64,000 nt of DNA, taken from positions 124,001 to 188,000 of the forward strand of contig BBYL01000007.1 in NCBI GenBank assembly GCA_001570385.1. The letters run 5' to 3'. Positions 53,136-62,434 of this stretch are shown here, one piece after another. Position numbers and translations under genes: made by a program. Under the pieces are notes generated by a model, which did not search any database, was not told the DNA's origin, and worked only from the letters and a program-made list of their open reading frames with translations. This stretch comes from Microtetraspora glauca (GTDB lineage Bacteria; Actinomycetota; Actinomycetes; Streptosporangiales; Streptosporangiaceae). The stretch's first letter is position 1. Every line of letters begins with the position of its first letter.

Positions 53136-54086
53136 ATGTACGGGTTAATGGCGCTCGGAGACGAAGAGGATCCGTTTACATACTTAAAGCACTCCCTGAT
53201 CGCCCATCCGTCTCGCGCTCCCGGTCGAGACATTTCGGCCGAGCAATTCCATCAATTCGCCCGCGAATCCTTCGGCACGACAGAGCGAGAGCTGATTGAT
53301 TCATTCGGCCATTGCAAACGGGCCATCCACGCCCTGATAGACGACCTCCTGCACGCATATGGCCTCTTCATCCGCAACAAGAATTTGAGCTTCCCGAGAA
53401 AATCGCAGCTACTTCACGAAATTGGAACTCTCGCTCTGAGCATCCTCAAAAATCTGAACGTAGAGCGTAACGCGATGGAGCATGAGTACCGCGTCCCAGA
53501 ATCTGCTCGAGTTCAGGAGGCCATCGATGTCCTCGACCTGCTGATACCCGCATCACGTAACCGATCGGAGCAGGTCCCATACGAATGCGTGGTCGGACTG
53601 AAAGAAACGGGGTCTCATGGACTTCTACGATTAGACCCGGTAGAGGGGTCTCTTGCGGTGCATTCCATCAAGCCACCATCCAAAACTCTCGCAATGCAAC
53701 ACGGCGTCGAGACGATCTGGACGCCCGTTAGGGACGCCAAAGGCGGAATTCCTCCACGGTTCAGAATGGATACCGATCCACTTTGGAAGCATTCGCTCAA
53801 GTTCGACAACCGAGAGGTCTGGACGCCCTGGATCAAAGGAATTACAACTCTTCAGCATGGAGGAAAGAAGGCCAAATCTCCCGAGCGGAGCATAGCTACG
53901 ATCTTTGCTCCCCTTAATGTAGAGGTTTCGGATGCAGCAAACCTGATACCACTCTTCGACATGATCAAAGTCGCAAGATACGACACATATAATAACATTG
54001 AGGATCTTCCATCGCTTGACCTAACCTCCTTCTCAGTCCACATCACCGCCGACGACGCACGGCGTCTTGGCATTTCGTCCTCGTAG
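53136..54086 (+). CDS. HEPN-motif protein of unknown family
   Basis: A 316-aa protein from ATG 53136 with AGGAGC six bases upstream. Residues 111-116 are RNAMEH, the R-polar-x3-H motif of HEPN ribonucleases, at the end of a four-helix region (KRAIHALIDDLLHAYG, LALSILKNLN). HEPN proteins are common in toxin, abortive-infection and CRISPR-associated systems. The second half is beta-rich without a known motif. GC is much lower than in neighbouring genes, so it was probably acquired. It diverges from the HNH gene. Confidence 0.65.
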   Translation: MYGLMALGDEEDPFTYLKHSLIAHPSRAPGRDISAEQFHQFARESFGTTERELIDSFGHCKRAIHALIDDLLHAYGLFIRNKNLSFPRKSQLLHEIGTLALSILKNLNVERNAMEHEYRVPESARVQEAIDVLDLLIPASRNRSEQVPYECVVGLKETGSHGLLRLDPVEGSLAVHSIKPPSKTLAMQHGVETIWTPVRDAKGGIPPRFRMDTDPLWKHSLKFDNREVWTPWIKGITTLQHGGKKAKSPERSIATIFAPLNVEVSDAANLIPLFDMIKVARYDTYNNIEDLPSLDLTSFSVHITADDARRLGISSS

Positions 54087-54117
54087 CCGCGCGCACATCC
54101 CGAGAGCCGGTACACTA

Positions 54118-54264
54118 CTGAGCCCCGCGGAAGCACTAAACGATGAACGGTGGGAAACACAGATGGCGAGGTGGCCGGACTGGGAAGATCACGGTCTCGT
54201 TTTCCCTTCTCGGCGCGGAACACCGATGGAGCCTGACAACCTCCGTCGTAGCTGGGGCAGGGGG
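54118..54264 (+). pseudogene. Fragment of a tyrosine-recombinase integrase
   Basis: The text LSPAEALNDERW, then HGLVFPSRRGTPMEPDNLRR, is the segment between the catalytic Arg and the HxxR of phage-type integrases. No N- or C-terminal part remains. It marks the edge of an earlier insertion beside the HEPN gene. Confidence 0.65.
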
Positions 54265-54397
54265 CAAAGTCGAGGAACATGCCCGGATGCCCGTTTTAGG
54301 GTAAGCACTGCGCCGGAGCGTCACTGATGTATCGTAAGGAGAAATTCAGGCCGGGACTTCTGGCGCTCTTAAGAGGCTTGGCGAATGTATCTGCGGC

Positions 54398-54722
54398 TCA
54401 GCCGCTGACGAGCTTCCAGTGCCAGGTGTTGCTGGGGTGCTGGACGCACTTGTAGCGCTTGGTGTGGGCGGCGGCCCGCATGGGAGTATCCGCAATCGTT
54501 GTACTGGGATTTGGCGCAGAAGGCGCCGGGCGAGATGTAGTCCCAGTGCTTCTGCTTCTTATGCCAGTAGTAGTACCTGCCTGACGGTTGCTTCTGTTCG
54601 CACCAGCCGGCCGAGGTTGCGTGTGAATGAGTGTCGGTGGCCGAGAAAGCGGCGGCGGTTGGAGCGAACAGTAGCGTTGCTGCGGCGAGGGCTACGATGA
54701 TCGGCTTCCGCACAGCGATCAC
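54398..54722 (-). pseudogene. Small secreted protein, frameshifted at a GGG run
   Basis: From GTG 54722 or 54713 the frame gives a signal peptide (KPIIVALAAATLLFAPTAAA) and a Cys-containing mature part (WCEQKQPSGRYYYWHKKQKH). After CGYS the frame goes astray. The plausible ending AAAHTKRYKCVQHPSNTWHW with LVSG and a stop at 54398 lies in another frame. Removing one base from GGG at 54482-54484 restores a protein of about 105 aa. Function unknown. Confidence 0.65.
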
Positions 54723-54739
54723 ATTAGTGACGCAATGAT

Positions 54740-54876
54740 CACGTTTGGGACACTTTGCGGAACGAGGGAAGCGCAGTGCGTGGGCCGGAAGGCGTCCTGA
54801 TGTACCAGATCGAGTGGTTGAGGGCCGTGGATGCGGAGCAGCTCTGGAGCGCATCCTGCTCGATGAGGCGCGGTGG
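54740..54876 (+). pseudogene. Degenerate copy of the 59331 gene
   Basis: One frame reads AVRGPEGVLMYQIEWLRAVD and AEQLW, then shifts to RILLDEARW. This matches the C-terminal third of the protein at 59331-59630 (VRGPEGAVVHETEWL, AEQLWQRILLGEAR). It has no N-terminal part. A relic of duplication or of an exchanged gene. The bases from here to 55085 hold nothing else clear. Confidence 0.55.
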
Positions 54877-55085
54877 CGCTCTGAAAAGGTAAGCGCCGGG
54901 CGCCCGAGCGGAGGCTCCGGGACGGATGGATCAAGCAAGCACAGCCCGCTGTGACGAGCCGTAGCGTGTACAGCCACAGGTGTGGAACGTGACAGATGTT
55001 CACGCCGACGTCGTCATCGTGGGCGCCGTCTTGCCGCACCCTCAGGAGTTTGACGTACGTGCCGGTGCCAGGTGAGGGTGATCCC

Positions 55086-55973
55086 ATGGCGGCTGACTTC
55101 AGCTTGGGCGTGCTCACCGATGTCATGAGATCCGTGTGCCGTACGGCGGGGCTGGATCCGGAAGGCGCTGAGCTGCTGCGGCTGGGTGAGAGCGCCATCT
55201 ACAAGCTCGCGTCCAAGCCGGTCGTCGTGCGGATCGCTCGCGGAGCAGAGCGGCTACCTGTCGTGGAGAAAGAGCTGTGCGTCGCCTCCTGGTTGAAGGC
55301 GTCCGGCGTTCCCGCTGTTCAGGCGTACTCCGAGGTCTCGCAGCCGATCATCGTCGACGGCTATCCCGTCTCCTTCTGGAAATCCATCACGCCGTACGAG
55401 CCGTCACCTGGACCTGCCGACCTCGCCGAGTTGCTCCGTCGTTTCCACGATGCCGGTGATCCGCCGTGCGAGCTGCCGGAGTTTGACCCGCTCTACCAGG
55501 TGGAACCGCGACTGGACGCGGCGAGAGCCGTACGGGATGAGGACCTGGACTTCCTACGGGCACGGTGCCGTGACCTGGTCAAGCGGTATGCCGAACTGGA
55601 ATTCGCCCTGCCGTACGGGCCGATCCACGGGGACGCACACACGGGGAACCTGCTGCGGGCCGACGGACAGGTGGTGCTGCTGGACTTCGAGGTCGTGGCG
55701 CACGGGCCGCGCGAGTGGGACCTCATGCCCACATCGATCTCCGGGCAGCGTTTCGGTCTGCCGGAGGAGCAGTATCGGGCGTTCTGCAATGCCTACGGGT
55801 TTGACGTGCGGAGCTGGCAGGGCTACACGGTTCTACGGGACGTTCGTGAACTGACCATGACGACCTGGCTCATGCAGAACGTCGGCGAGGATCCCCGCAT
55901 CGCCGAGGAGTTCGCGCATCGGGTCAGGTCCCTCCGTGAGGGAGACCGCGACGTTGTCTGGCATCCGTTCTAA
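55086..55973 (+). CDS. Aminoglycoside phosphotransferase-fold kinase
   Basis: A 295-aa protein from ATG 55086. The kinase-like fold has a conserved early Lys region (YKLASKPVVVRIARG), the catalytic loop YGPIHGDAHTGNLL (about 178-191) and LLDFEVVAHGPREWDL with the metal-binding Asp. The APH family phosphorylates small molecules such as antibiotics, choline or sugars; the substrate here is unknown. It overlaps the start of the next gene. Confidence 0.85.
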   Translation: MAADFSLGVLTDVMRSVCRTAGLDPEGAELLRLGESAIYKLASKPVVVRIARGAERLPVVEKELCVASWLKASGVPAVQAYSEVSQPIIVDGYPVSFWKSITPYEPSPGPADLAELLRRFHDAGDPPCELPEFDPLYQVEPRLDAARAVRDEDLDFLRARCRDLVKRYAELEFALPYGPIHGDAHTGNLLRADGQVVLLDFEVVAHGPREWDLMPTSISGQRFGLPEEQYRAFCNAYGFDVRSWQGYTVLRDVRELTMTTWLMQNVGEDPRIAEEFAHRVRSLREGDRDVVWHPF

Positions 55974-57270
55974 GCGGCAAGCCAACAGCAAACGACTCTT
56001 CGACCCGCCCGCGCAGCGCGACTGCGTACGGCTGACCAACATCTACGCCACGCCCTGGCACCTCCCCGAGGACGCCGATCATGCGCTGCCAGGGGAGTAC
56101 CTACGGCTCGGCCGGCTGGAGGAGTACTTCACCGGATCAGCCGCACAGTTGCCGAAGGTGATCCAGCGGATCGATCTCGATCACGACCAGATCGCTTTCC
56201 GACGCTGGGATCGTCTCCGCGTGCTGACCGGTGCCCGGTTGTGGCTGCTGGTGGTCCCGTCCAGGCAGATCGTCGCCGTGCTCAGTCTCGATGTGAGCTG
56301 CGAGCTGGCACACACGATCGACCTGCTGGAGGACTGCTACTACCTCGATGTGAAAGTCGGGGACCAGACCGTCACGACGCTGGCCGCAGAAGCACTCGGC
56401 ATGGAGGGCGGGTTCCTGCCCGAGCGGCATCAGATCGCCTTCGGGCCGAAGATGTCCGCCGCCAAATGTGATGACATCGTGCAGCGGGTCATCTACCGCA
56501 GCGACCTTCCGTACCGGAAGGAGTTCAGCGCGATCACCTATCCGGTGGAGCTGAATCGGAGACCGGACGCGGTGGCCGCGGTGGGGCCGTACGTCAGCGT
56601 CCTGTGCGGTCAGCAGGACTACGTGGAGAACACCGTCTTCCTGTCCGCGGTCCAGGGCGTTGCCAGCGCGGCGCGATTACGCGAGATCCGGTCGGCGGCC
56701 TACTCCGCGGTGTCCACGTTCCGTGCCGGCGACCGTACGCACCAGGGCACACAGATGCGGCGCAAGATCCTGGAGAGCCTGAGCGGCAAGCTTGGAGACA
56801 TGGAGCTGGACCTGAGCTACAGCGTCGAGGCGACGGCGGACCTCGGCCTGCTTGTCCCGTCGCTGCGAGTGGTCGGCTATCACGACGCCTTGTACGAGGC
56901 GATGGGGCTGGTGGCCAAGGCCGAGACCGTCGCCCGCATGCTGCGCCGCCTTGAGCGGGCCACCGCCGCCGAGCTGACCGCCATCGAAAGCCAGGAACGC
57001 CGCGCGGACGAAGATCGACGGCTGCGCTGGACGGTGGCCATCGGATTCGTGTCCACGATCGCTGTGCCGGTCGGTCTGATTCTCGCGTTCCTCGGCATCA
57101 ACGCGCGTGAGGTCGACAACAGCTGGTCGATGTTCGACACCCGCTACCTGCCCGTGTACGCGCTGGCCATCGTCCTCCTGCTCGTCGGCGCACTGATATC
57201 CGCCGCGCTGTACGCCCAGCAACGCCGGGCCATGCGCCGCAACGGCCATTCCCATGGCCCTGTGGAGTAG
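55936..57270 (+). CDS. CorA-like membrane protein
   Basis: A 444-aa protein; GTG 55936 or TTG 55954 may be the start. A long soluble N-terminus is followed by two C-terminal transmembrane helices (VSTIAVPVGLILAFLGIN; VYALAIVLLLVGALISAALY) with FLGIN at the end of the first helix, a variation of the GMN motif of CorA Mg channels. Overall layout matches CorA; the altered motif makes the transported ion uncertain. It overlaps the kinase gene. Confidence 0.65.
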   Translation: MRETATLSGIRSKRQANSKRLFDPPAQRDCVRLTNIYATPWHLPEDADHALPGEYLRLGRLEEYFTGSAAQLPKVIQRIDLDHDQIAFRRWDRLRVLTGARLWLLVVPSRQIVAVLSLDVSCELAHTIDLLEDCYYLDVKVGDQTVTTLAAEALGMEGGFLPERHQIAFGPKMSAAKCDDIVQRVIYRSDLPYRKEFSAITYPVELNRRPDAVAAVGPYVSVLCGQQDYVENTVFLSAVQGVASAARLREIRSAAYSAVSTFRAGDRTHQGTQMRRKILESLSGKLGDMELDLSYSVEATADLGLLVPSLRVVGYHDALYEAMGLVAKAETVARMLRRLERATAAELTAIESQERRADEDRRLRWTVAIGFVSTIAVPVGLILAFLGINAREVDNSWSMFDTRYLPVYALAIVLLLVGALISAALYAQQRRAMRRNGHSHGPVE

Positions 57271-57337
57271 ACATGAAAAGGACCAGCGGGCTCGGCTCAG
57301 CTTCCGAGGAAACGGAGCGAACCCGCTGGTTGATCGG

Positions 57338-59161
57338 TCAGTACGGCCACGGGAAGCCGAAGTGGTCGGCGAACTCCTGCGAGCCGCCGACGAGGTCGGC
57401 GTGGGTTTTGGGGTCGGTACGGCGTAGGTGGTCGGCGAGGCGGATGACCTGGCCATCGAGATCCATGTCGTCGACCGGGATCACCCATTCGAACTGGAGC
57501 CAGGGATCATTGTCATCCAGCCCAGAAGGAGAGTGCGGGTACCAGAAGCTCATCCTGATCCTGTCCCGCTCTTCGGTTCGCGCGAGTACGTCATCGGTTT
57601 CGCAGCCCCATGCGGCGAGTAGTTCCGGCTCGTCCCGCAGGCGCCGGTTGAGATTGCGCGCCAGACGACGGGCCGACCATTCCCACGAGTGGTCGCGTGA
57701 GGCCTCAGCGATCGCCTCCTCGTACTGGTTGATATGGAAGTGGAAGGCCTCCAAGGTGGCTCCACCTGGGGCGCTCCAGTTGTGCCAGGTGACGACGTCC
57801 TCATCCCGGCTGATTGTGACGCATAGGGCCCCGCAGCAGCCTTCGCCGCAGTATGCCGCCTCGGCGAGCCGTACTTCCCGGGCCCCTTCGATCGCCAGCA
57901 GAGGACCCAGAATGTCTTCAGGCCCGAATGGCGCACCTTTACGGAAGGCTTCGGCTACAACGGGGCGGCCGTCCACCAGCAGGCGAGTCTCGACATGCTG
58001 GCTGAGAATGGGATCGGGGACGACGATGCGGATATCAAGCCGGTTGAGTTGCGCTTCGACCGGCCGCACGCGAGGAGCGTAGGGAACCCTGCGCCTCACC
58101 TGTGCCGCCCATTCCGCTCGCCAACGGGTAATGGGGTGTGGTGAGCGCCGCGCTTCGACCAAGGTGTGTTCCCATCGCGCGGAGGCGATGAGCTGTTCCA
58201 ATCGCTCATGTGTGGCGGTCTGTGCTCCTGCGGGCCAGGGGAGACATGCGGCGTGGCCGGTGCGCAGGTCCTCGGCCAACGTGAGTGCGGCGGCCAGCAG
58301 GTCCAGGTCCGGCCTTGCCTTGGCAGCCTGCATGGCGAAGCCCGTGATGGCCCGGCAGGCATCCGCGAAATCACGTATCTGGACGGAGTAGTTCTCGGCG
58401 TTGAGCAGCGCCTGGAGGAGCTTGCCCGTATGAAGGGTGATCTCGTCGTCTAGGGTTTCGGACTCGAGCACATCCGCCAAGGACACGGTCTCGGCGAGCT
58501 GGCGAGGGTAACTGCACACTTCCTCCCGATCGGCGATGGCTCTGCGGAGTAGCCAGGGGAAGGTGGAGGAGTCGGCCAACCGGCACAGGGCGGCGATGGC
58601 CCGGCTGCGTGGAGTGTCGCTTGACCGCTCGGCCAGCCATATCAGCGCGCTCGCCGCGCCGGGGACCGTCTCCAGAAGGTCCACTGCCGCGGAGCCGAAG
58701 TAGCGCAGCAATCCGAGGGTTCGGATGATCGGGATGTCTTCAGCACGTGCTCTGCCCGCGAGCAAGCGAAGGCCGAGTTTCGCCGGCAGACGGTCCGTGG
58801 AATGGCGTACCAGCCAGATGCCCGTGTCATGGGCCAGATCACTGGTGAGCCAGGGGAGGTGGTCCAGTGTCAGGTAGTCGAGCCTCCACATGTCGAACCG
58901 CAGGTCACGGATGTCGTTGTGGAGTGCGATGAGGGAGCGGCCGGGATCTGTGCAGAACGCTTCCAAGACAGCGAGGACGTTCGCCTTGTGTGCCTCGGGA
59001 GGTGCGGCGTCATCACGCCCGTCGTGATCGAAAGCCTCGTCCGGGTAGGGGCGGCCGCCGTCGGGAAGCGGCTGGTCGGGCGTCAGTTCGTGGAGACGGG
59101 ACGCGTGGTCGAAGAGGGAGGGACGGTGGTCGAGCGCCCAGCGCTCGTCGGCCACGTTCAC
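57338..59161 (-). CDS. Large protein of unknown function
   Basis: A 607-aa protein from GTG 59161. No domain recognised. The middle is made of helical hairpins (ALIWLAERSSDTPRSRAIAA, LLRRAIADREEV) reminiscent of HEAT-like repeats; the C-terminus is Trp-rich and acidic (NDPWLQFEWVIPVDDMDLDG) and has CGEGCCGALC. It stands alone, convergent with the CorA-like gene. Confidence 0.7.
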   Translation of the reverse strand: MNVADERWALDHRPSLFDHASRLHELTPDQPLPDGGRPYPDEAFDHDGRDDAAPPEAHKANVLAVLEAFCTDPGRSLIALHNDIRDLRFDMWRLDYLTLDHLPWLTSDLAHDTGIWLVRHSTDRLPAKLGLRLLAGRARAEDIPIIRTLGLLRYFGSAAVDLLETVPGAASALIWLAERSSDTPRSRAIAALCRLADSSTFPWLLRRAIADREEVCSYPRQLAETVSLADVLESETLDDEITLHTGKLLQALLNAENYSVQIRDFADACRAITGFAMQAAKARPDLDLLAAALTLAEDLRTGHAACLPWPAGAQTATHERLEQLIASARWEHTLVEARRSPHPITRWRAEWAAQVRRRVPYAPRVRPVEAQLNRLDIRIVVPDPILSQHVETRLLVDGRPVVAEAFRKGAPFGPEDILGPLLAIEGAREVRLAEAAYCGEGCCGALCVTISRDEDVVTWHNWSAPGGATLEAFHFHINQYEEAIAEASRDHSWEWSARRLARNLNRRLRDEPELLAAWGCETDDVLARTEERDRIRMSFWYPHSPSGLDDNDPWLQFEWVIPVDDMDLDGQVIRLADHLRRTDPKTHADLVGGSQEFADHFGFPWPY

Positions 59162-59330
59162 CGCTGGATGGGGGACTCGATTCTCTCAGTCATGCCGGAA
59201 ACCTTGCCATTCCAGGTGATCAGTCGACAACCGCTCGTTGGCGCTCGTGTCCGCGCCTGTTCCTCGGTGTCACCCTGACGGGTTGCCTGACCAGGGCCTC
59301 TACTTGCTGTGACCGAGTCTCGGTGAGCTT

Positions 59331-59630
59331 GTGGAGGACGATGTGGAACTGCCCGCGCCGTTTCATGGCATTCACGTGGCGCCCCTTCAGAAGGCACACG
59401 AGAAATTGGAATGGCGGGCGCCTCTGCCGAGGGCGAGCCGGGTGCGGGTCCAGCTCCACACCTGCGAGTGCAAGGCGACGATCTTCGAATTCTGCCAGGC
59501 CAGCGGATTGCGATTCGTGAGGCGCTCGGTGCGCGGGCCGGAAGGCGCCGTCGTGCACGAGACCGAATGGTTGAGAGTCGTGAAGGCGGAGCAGCTCTGG
59601 CAGCGCATCCTGCTCGGTGAGGCGCGGTAG
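59331..59630 (+). CDS. Small conserved protein
   Basis: A 99-aa protein from GTG 59331. Contains CECKATIFEFCQASG and the C-terminal block VRGPEGAVVHETEWLRVV. A degenerate copy lies at 54740-54876, so this gene belongs to a family that has duplicated in the region. The function is unknown. Confidence 0.6.
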   Translation: MEDDVELPAPFHGIHVAPLQKAHEKLEWRAPLPRASRVRVQLHTCECKATIFEFCQASGLRFVRRSVRGPEGAVVHETEWLRVVKAEQLWQRILLGEAR

Positions 59631-59633
59631 CCC

Positions 59634-60038
59634 TCTGGGCATCGTTCGCAGCGTGCCCAGGCATCGGCGCGCGCGCCCGCGCATGCGCCGGCGTGTTCTA
59701 GGCGGGAAGGCCAGGCGGGCACGTATGGCCAGGTAGGCGGGGTCAGGGACCCGCCGTGGCGAACCCCGACTGGCCTGCGGGAGTACCGCAATCTTAAAAG
59801 GGCGGAGCGGGTCCCGTGATTGCCACTCCGAATCTCATTTACTTTTCCCGCTGTATTCTCCGGCCGTCATTTGTGTTACGGAATTCGCTCTGCTTTTGAT
59901 TCGACGTCTCCGCGTTTCAATTCCGCCATTCTGTCGAGCTTCTGACCTGGGGAAATGTGTGATTCTTTACCTGGATCTAATTGCATCGACCCGCCTTTCG
60001 CGGTTCAATTGAATTGACGGAAGAAAGGGTGTCGCGCG
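59634..60038. other. AT-richer gap upstream of the 60039 gene
   Basis: About 400 bases without a credible gene. The second half is clearly AT-richer than the surroundings (for example ATCTCATTTACTTTTCC near 59830), suggesting promoter or recently acquired DNA. GGGACCCGC near 59748 and GCGGGTCCC near 59808 are exact complements, a possible long-range hairpin. Confidence 0.4.
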
Positions 60039-60878
60039 TTGCGCGCATCGGGAGATCGGAGCAATTTGTCAAAGGGAGCCATCGGCAAATCCGTACCGGC
60101 GAATGTCCCAGGCGCGAATCTCTCGCCCGAAGACATGGCCCGTATCACGGAGGGCGATTGGGCGGAGATCCGGAAACTGGCGCGCGGCTACTGCCGTACG
60201 GTCGACAGCACGCGCTCTCGTAAGCGCATGGACGGAAGCGCCACCATCGTCAAGCAGGGACATGCGCCGTACGGCACGGACGACGTTTCGGACGACGTCA
60301 CGCAGGACGCCGTCCTTCTGTTCGCGCAGCGTCTCCGGGACATTGCCACCTCATGCCGTACGGCACCGGAAAGCACCGCCGATATGCCCGCGTGGGTCTA
60401 CGTCCGGCGCGACGGCGGCGAGATGACCGTCACGCGTACGACGCTGTGGCGGTGGGCAGTGCGGGACGCTGCGGCGCGGAACGGCTACCGGGTCGACGTC
60501 CCACAGGAAGAGATCGACGCCGTGCCCGGCGCCCAGCTCATGCGTGGCGTGCCGCACGCTGAGCACGTCACGGGCGCGGCCGTGGCGTTCTGTGTGGCGC
60601 AGAACAGCGGCGCCATCTTCCGGCAGGCGTTCGGTGACGGTGGGGACTTCCCGACTCTGGCACGGGTCTACCAGATGGCATCCCAGGCGGATGATCTCGG
60701 CCGCGCGGGCATCCTCGCGTCCGTCGCACAGGAGGTTCACGGGGGCGCGTACGGCTCCCGCCGTAACGTGATCCGGGTCCGCGACGCCGCGCGGGCGGAG
60801 TGGCGGGAACTGTCGGAGCGCCTTGATGACGCCAGAGGCGCGATGGCCCATAGCGGCACCGAAACCATGGGCGACTGA
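60039..60878 (+). CDS. Unknown 279-aa protein
   Basis: Starts at TTG 60039 with AAAGGG upstream; TTG 60066 is an alternative. It has no recognised domain. It contains DVSDDVTQDAVLLFAQRLRD, a helical segment that recalls region 2 of sigma factors (as in DVVQDAFL-type motifs), but no sigma region 4 is evident. WVYVRRDGGEMTVTRTTLWR is another notable block. A hairpin terminator follows. Confidence 0.6.
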   Translation: MRASGDRSNLSKGAIGKSVPANVPGANLSPEDMARITEGDWAEIRKLARGYCRTVDSTRSRKRMDGSATIVKQGHAPYGTDDVSDDVTQDAVLLFAQRLRDIATSCRTAPESTADMPAWVYVRRDGGEMTVTRTTLWRWAVRDAAARNGYRVDVPQEEIDAVPGAQLMRGVPHAEHVTGAAVAFCVAQNSGAIFRQAFGDGGDFPTLARVYQMASQADDLGRAGILASVAQEVHGGAYGSRRNVIRVRDAARAEWRELSERLDDARGAMAHSGTETMGD

Positions 60879-60890
60879 CGAAAGGTCGCG

Positions 60891-60926
60891 AGAAAGGGCT
60901 CCAGAGGCCGCTCTGGGGCCCTTTCT
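60891..60926 (+). terminator. Hairpin terminator after the 60039 gene
   Basis: AGAAAGGGCTCCAGAG, loop GCCG, then CTCTGGGGCCCTTTCT: a 16-bp stem with one G-T pair. It sits 13 bases after the stop codon. Confidence 0.72.
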
Positions 60927-61022
60927 CTATGGCCTTTCCTGTGGGGGTGTCGCGTACCATCGCGAGAAATAAAACGGTGAAGAATCGTGGAAGTCGCCGG
61001 ACGGTTGGATGGTCACGCGGCC

Positions 61023-61038
61023 CGTATTTATATGAGAG
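61023..61038. repeat. Repeat motif CGTATTTAtATGAGAG, copy 1
   Basis: A 16-base motif in the 600-base gene-free stretch after 60926. A near-identical copy lies 194 bases downstream at 61217. Each is preceded by a CGGACGGT stretch and an AT-rich block about 50-70 bases upstream, so the repeat unit may extend to 70 bases. Confidence 0.5.
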
Positions 61039-61216
61039 AGAGATTCGCCGGTACACGCCCGACGCGGACGGTGCTGCAACGCTCTCACGTGCTGTTATCC
61101 GGCCTCGCTCAATCGCGTCGTGAACAGCTACGGTGGCCGGAACGCTGACTGTTCGCCCGGTGCTCGAAACGAAAGGAAAGGTTGTTTCGCGCGGACGGTC
61201 GAGCCATTCCGGCCGC

Positions 61217-61232
61217 CGTATTTAAATGAGAG
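61217..61232. repeat. Repeat motif CGTATTTAaATGAGAG, copy 2
   Basis: Second copy of the motif at 61023, with one mismatch. Its position about 250 bases upstream of the 61485 gene and its AT-rich core would suit a promoter or regulator site. Nothing else is recognisable between 60927 and 61484. Confidence 0.5.
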
Positions 61233-61484
61233 TGGCTCGCGTCGCTGAAGCGCCGTGAACGCCTCAACTCGCCGATGCTCGGACGCTTTCGCGGCTTTCC
61301 ACACGCGGAAGCGCGTACGCGCATATCGATGCCGGGCGCCGATCGCGCAGCCGCGTTCGGTGCCGCCTGCCCCAGCATTCCAGCGCGCCGGGATCTCGTG
61401 TCTCCCGGTGCGCGTCCGCGATCCCGTCCGGGGTGGTACGGCAGGCCGTCCGGACGGACAACCCATTGTGAGAGGAGCGTTTCT

Positions 61485-61883
61485 GTGGAGGTGAATCCTG
61501 CCGCCGGTCCGGGGTGGGCCGTGGGGGACCTGACCGTGTTCACCGGTGGCCGGGTGATGCGGGTTACCGCGATCGGCACGGTGCGGGCGGACACCGCCAC
61601 GCTGGTTCCCGCCGCCGACCCGTCCGGGGAACCCGAGTACGGGGTGACGGCCACGCTCATGCCGATGCCCAAGGACGCCGAGATGATCACCTGTCTCGGC
61701 TGCCTGTGGAACACCCATCTGTGGATCGACGCCACGCACACCAACCGGTCATCCGGGGCGCGGATGCGATTGATCCGCTGCTCACGCTGCTTCGTCGATG
61801 CCCTGTATGCCCAGGACTGCGAGATCCACGCGACCAGTACCACCGTACGGCCGCATCATCTGGAGCGCCGCCGCGACTGGTGA
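61485..61883 (+). CDS. Small protein with Cys pairs
   Basis: A 132-aa protein from GTG 61485 with GAGGAG nine bases upstream. The first half is beta-rich (WAVGDLTVFTGGRVMRV), and the second has CLGC and CSRC, which could bind zinc. No known family. It is the first of a run of four rightward genes (61485-63788) that look like an actinomycete accessory or conjugative cluster. Confidence 0.65.
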   Translation: MEVNPAAGPGWAVGDLTVFTGGRVMRVTAIGTVRADTATLVPAADPSGEPEYGVTATLMPMPKDAEMITCLGCLWNTHLWIDATHTNRSSGARMRLIRCSRCFVDALYAQDCEIHATSTTVRPHHLERRRDW

Positions 61884-61910
61884 CGGGCTCCGATCACACC
61901 TGGAGTCGCC

Positions 61911-62336
61911 ATGGCGATGACGCATGCCCTCGCCCTGCCCGCCGGATGGATCATCAGCTCACGGCTGATGCCCGCCTGGCCGATCGACACCGATCACCTG
62001 CTGGAACTGGAAGCCGCCGGATGGACCGATGAGGGGCGGATCCGATGGCGGTACCGGCTGTCACGACGCGGCCGAACGATCTTCGCCGCGTCCGACATCT
62101 GCTCTGCCGTCGGGGCGGCGCTGACCACTCAGGAACTGGTCAGCGCGGCCCGTACGGTGCTGTGCTTCCTCACCGCAGGCGAGGGCGACACCGACGCCGA
62201 ATACTTCGCCGACTACACCCGCACGCAACGCGCGTGGCGGGACCGGTACGCCGAGGAACTGTCGGTGTACGCCATGGACGGCTGGTGCGGCTACTGCGAT
62301 GGAAACCACCCGGCGCCCGACTGCTCCTCCCTTTGA
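61911..62336 (+). CDS. Unknown 141-aa protein
   Basis: Starts at ATG 61911 after a short gap. The protein is Trp- and Arg-rich (GWTDEGRIRWRYRLSRRGRT) and ends with CGYCDGNHPAPDCSS, a possible metal site. No family recognised. Confidence 0.6.
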   Translation: MAMTHALALPAGWIISSRLMPAWPIDTDHLLELEAAGWTDEGRIRWRYRLSRRGRTIFAASDICSAVGAALTTQELVSAARTVLCFLTAGEGDTDAEYFADYTRTQRAWRDRYAEELSVYAMDGWCGYCDGNHPAPDCSSL

Positions 62337-62434
62337 CGCTCCTTCTGCCACGGGCCGGTCAGGGAGCGCGCCGTATGGCTCTGCTCCCGGCGTGTACGGC
62401 GCGCTCCCTGACCGACTCATCGAGAGGAGAAATC

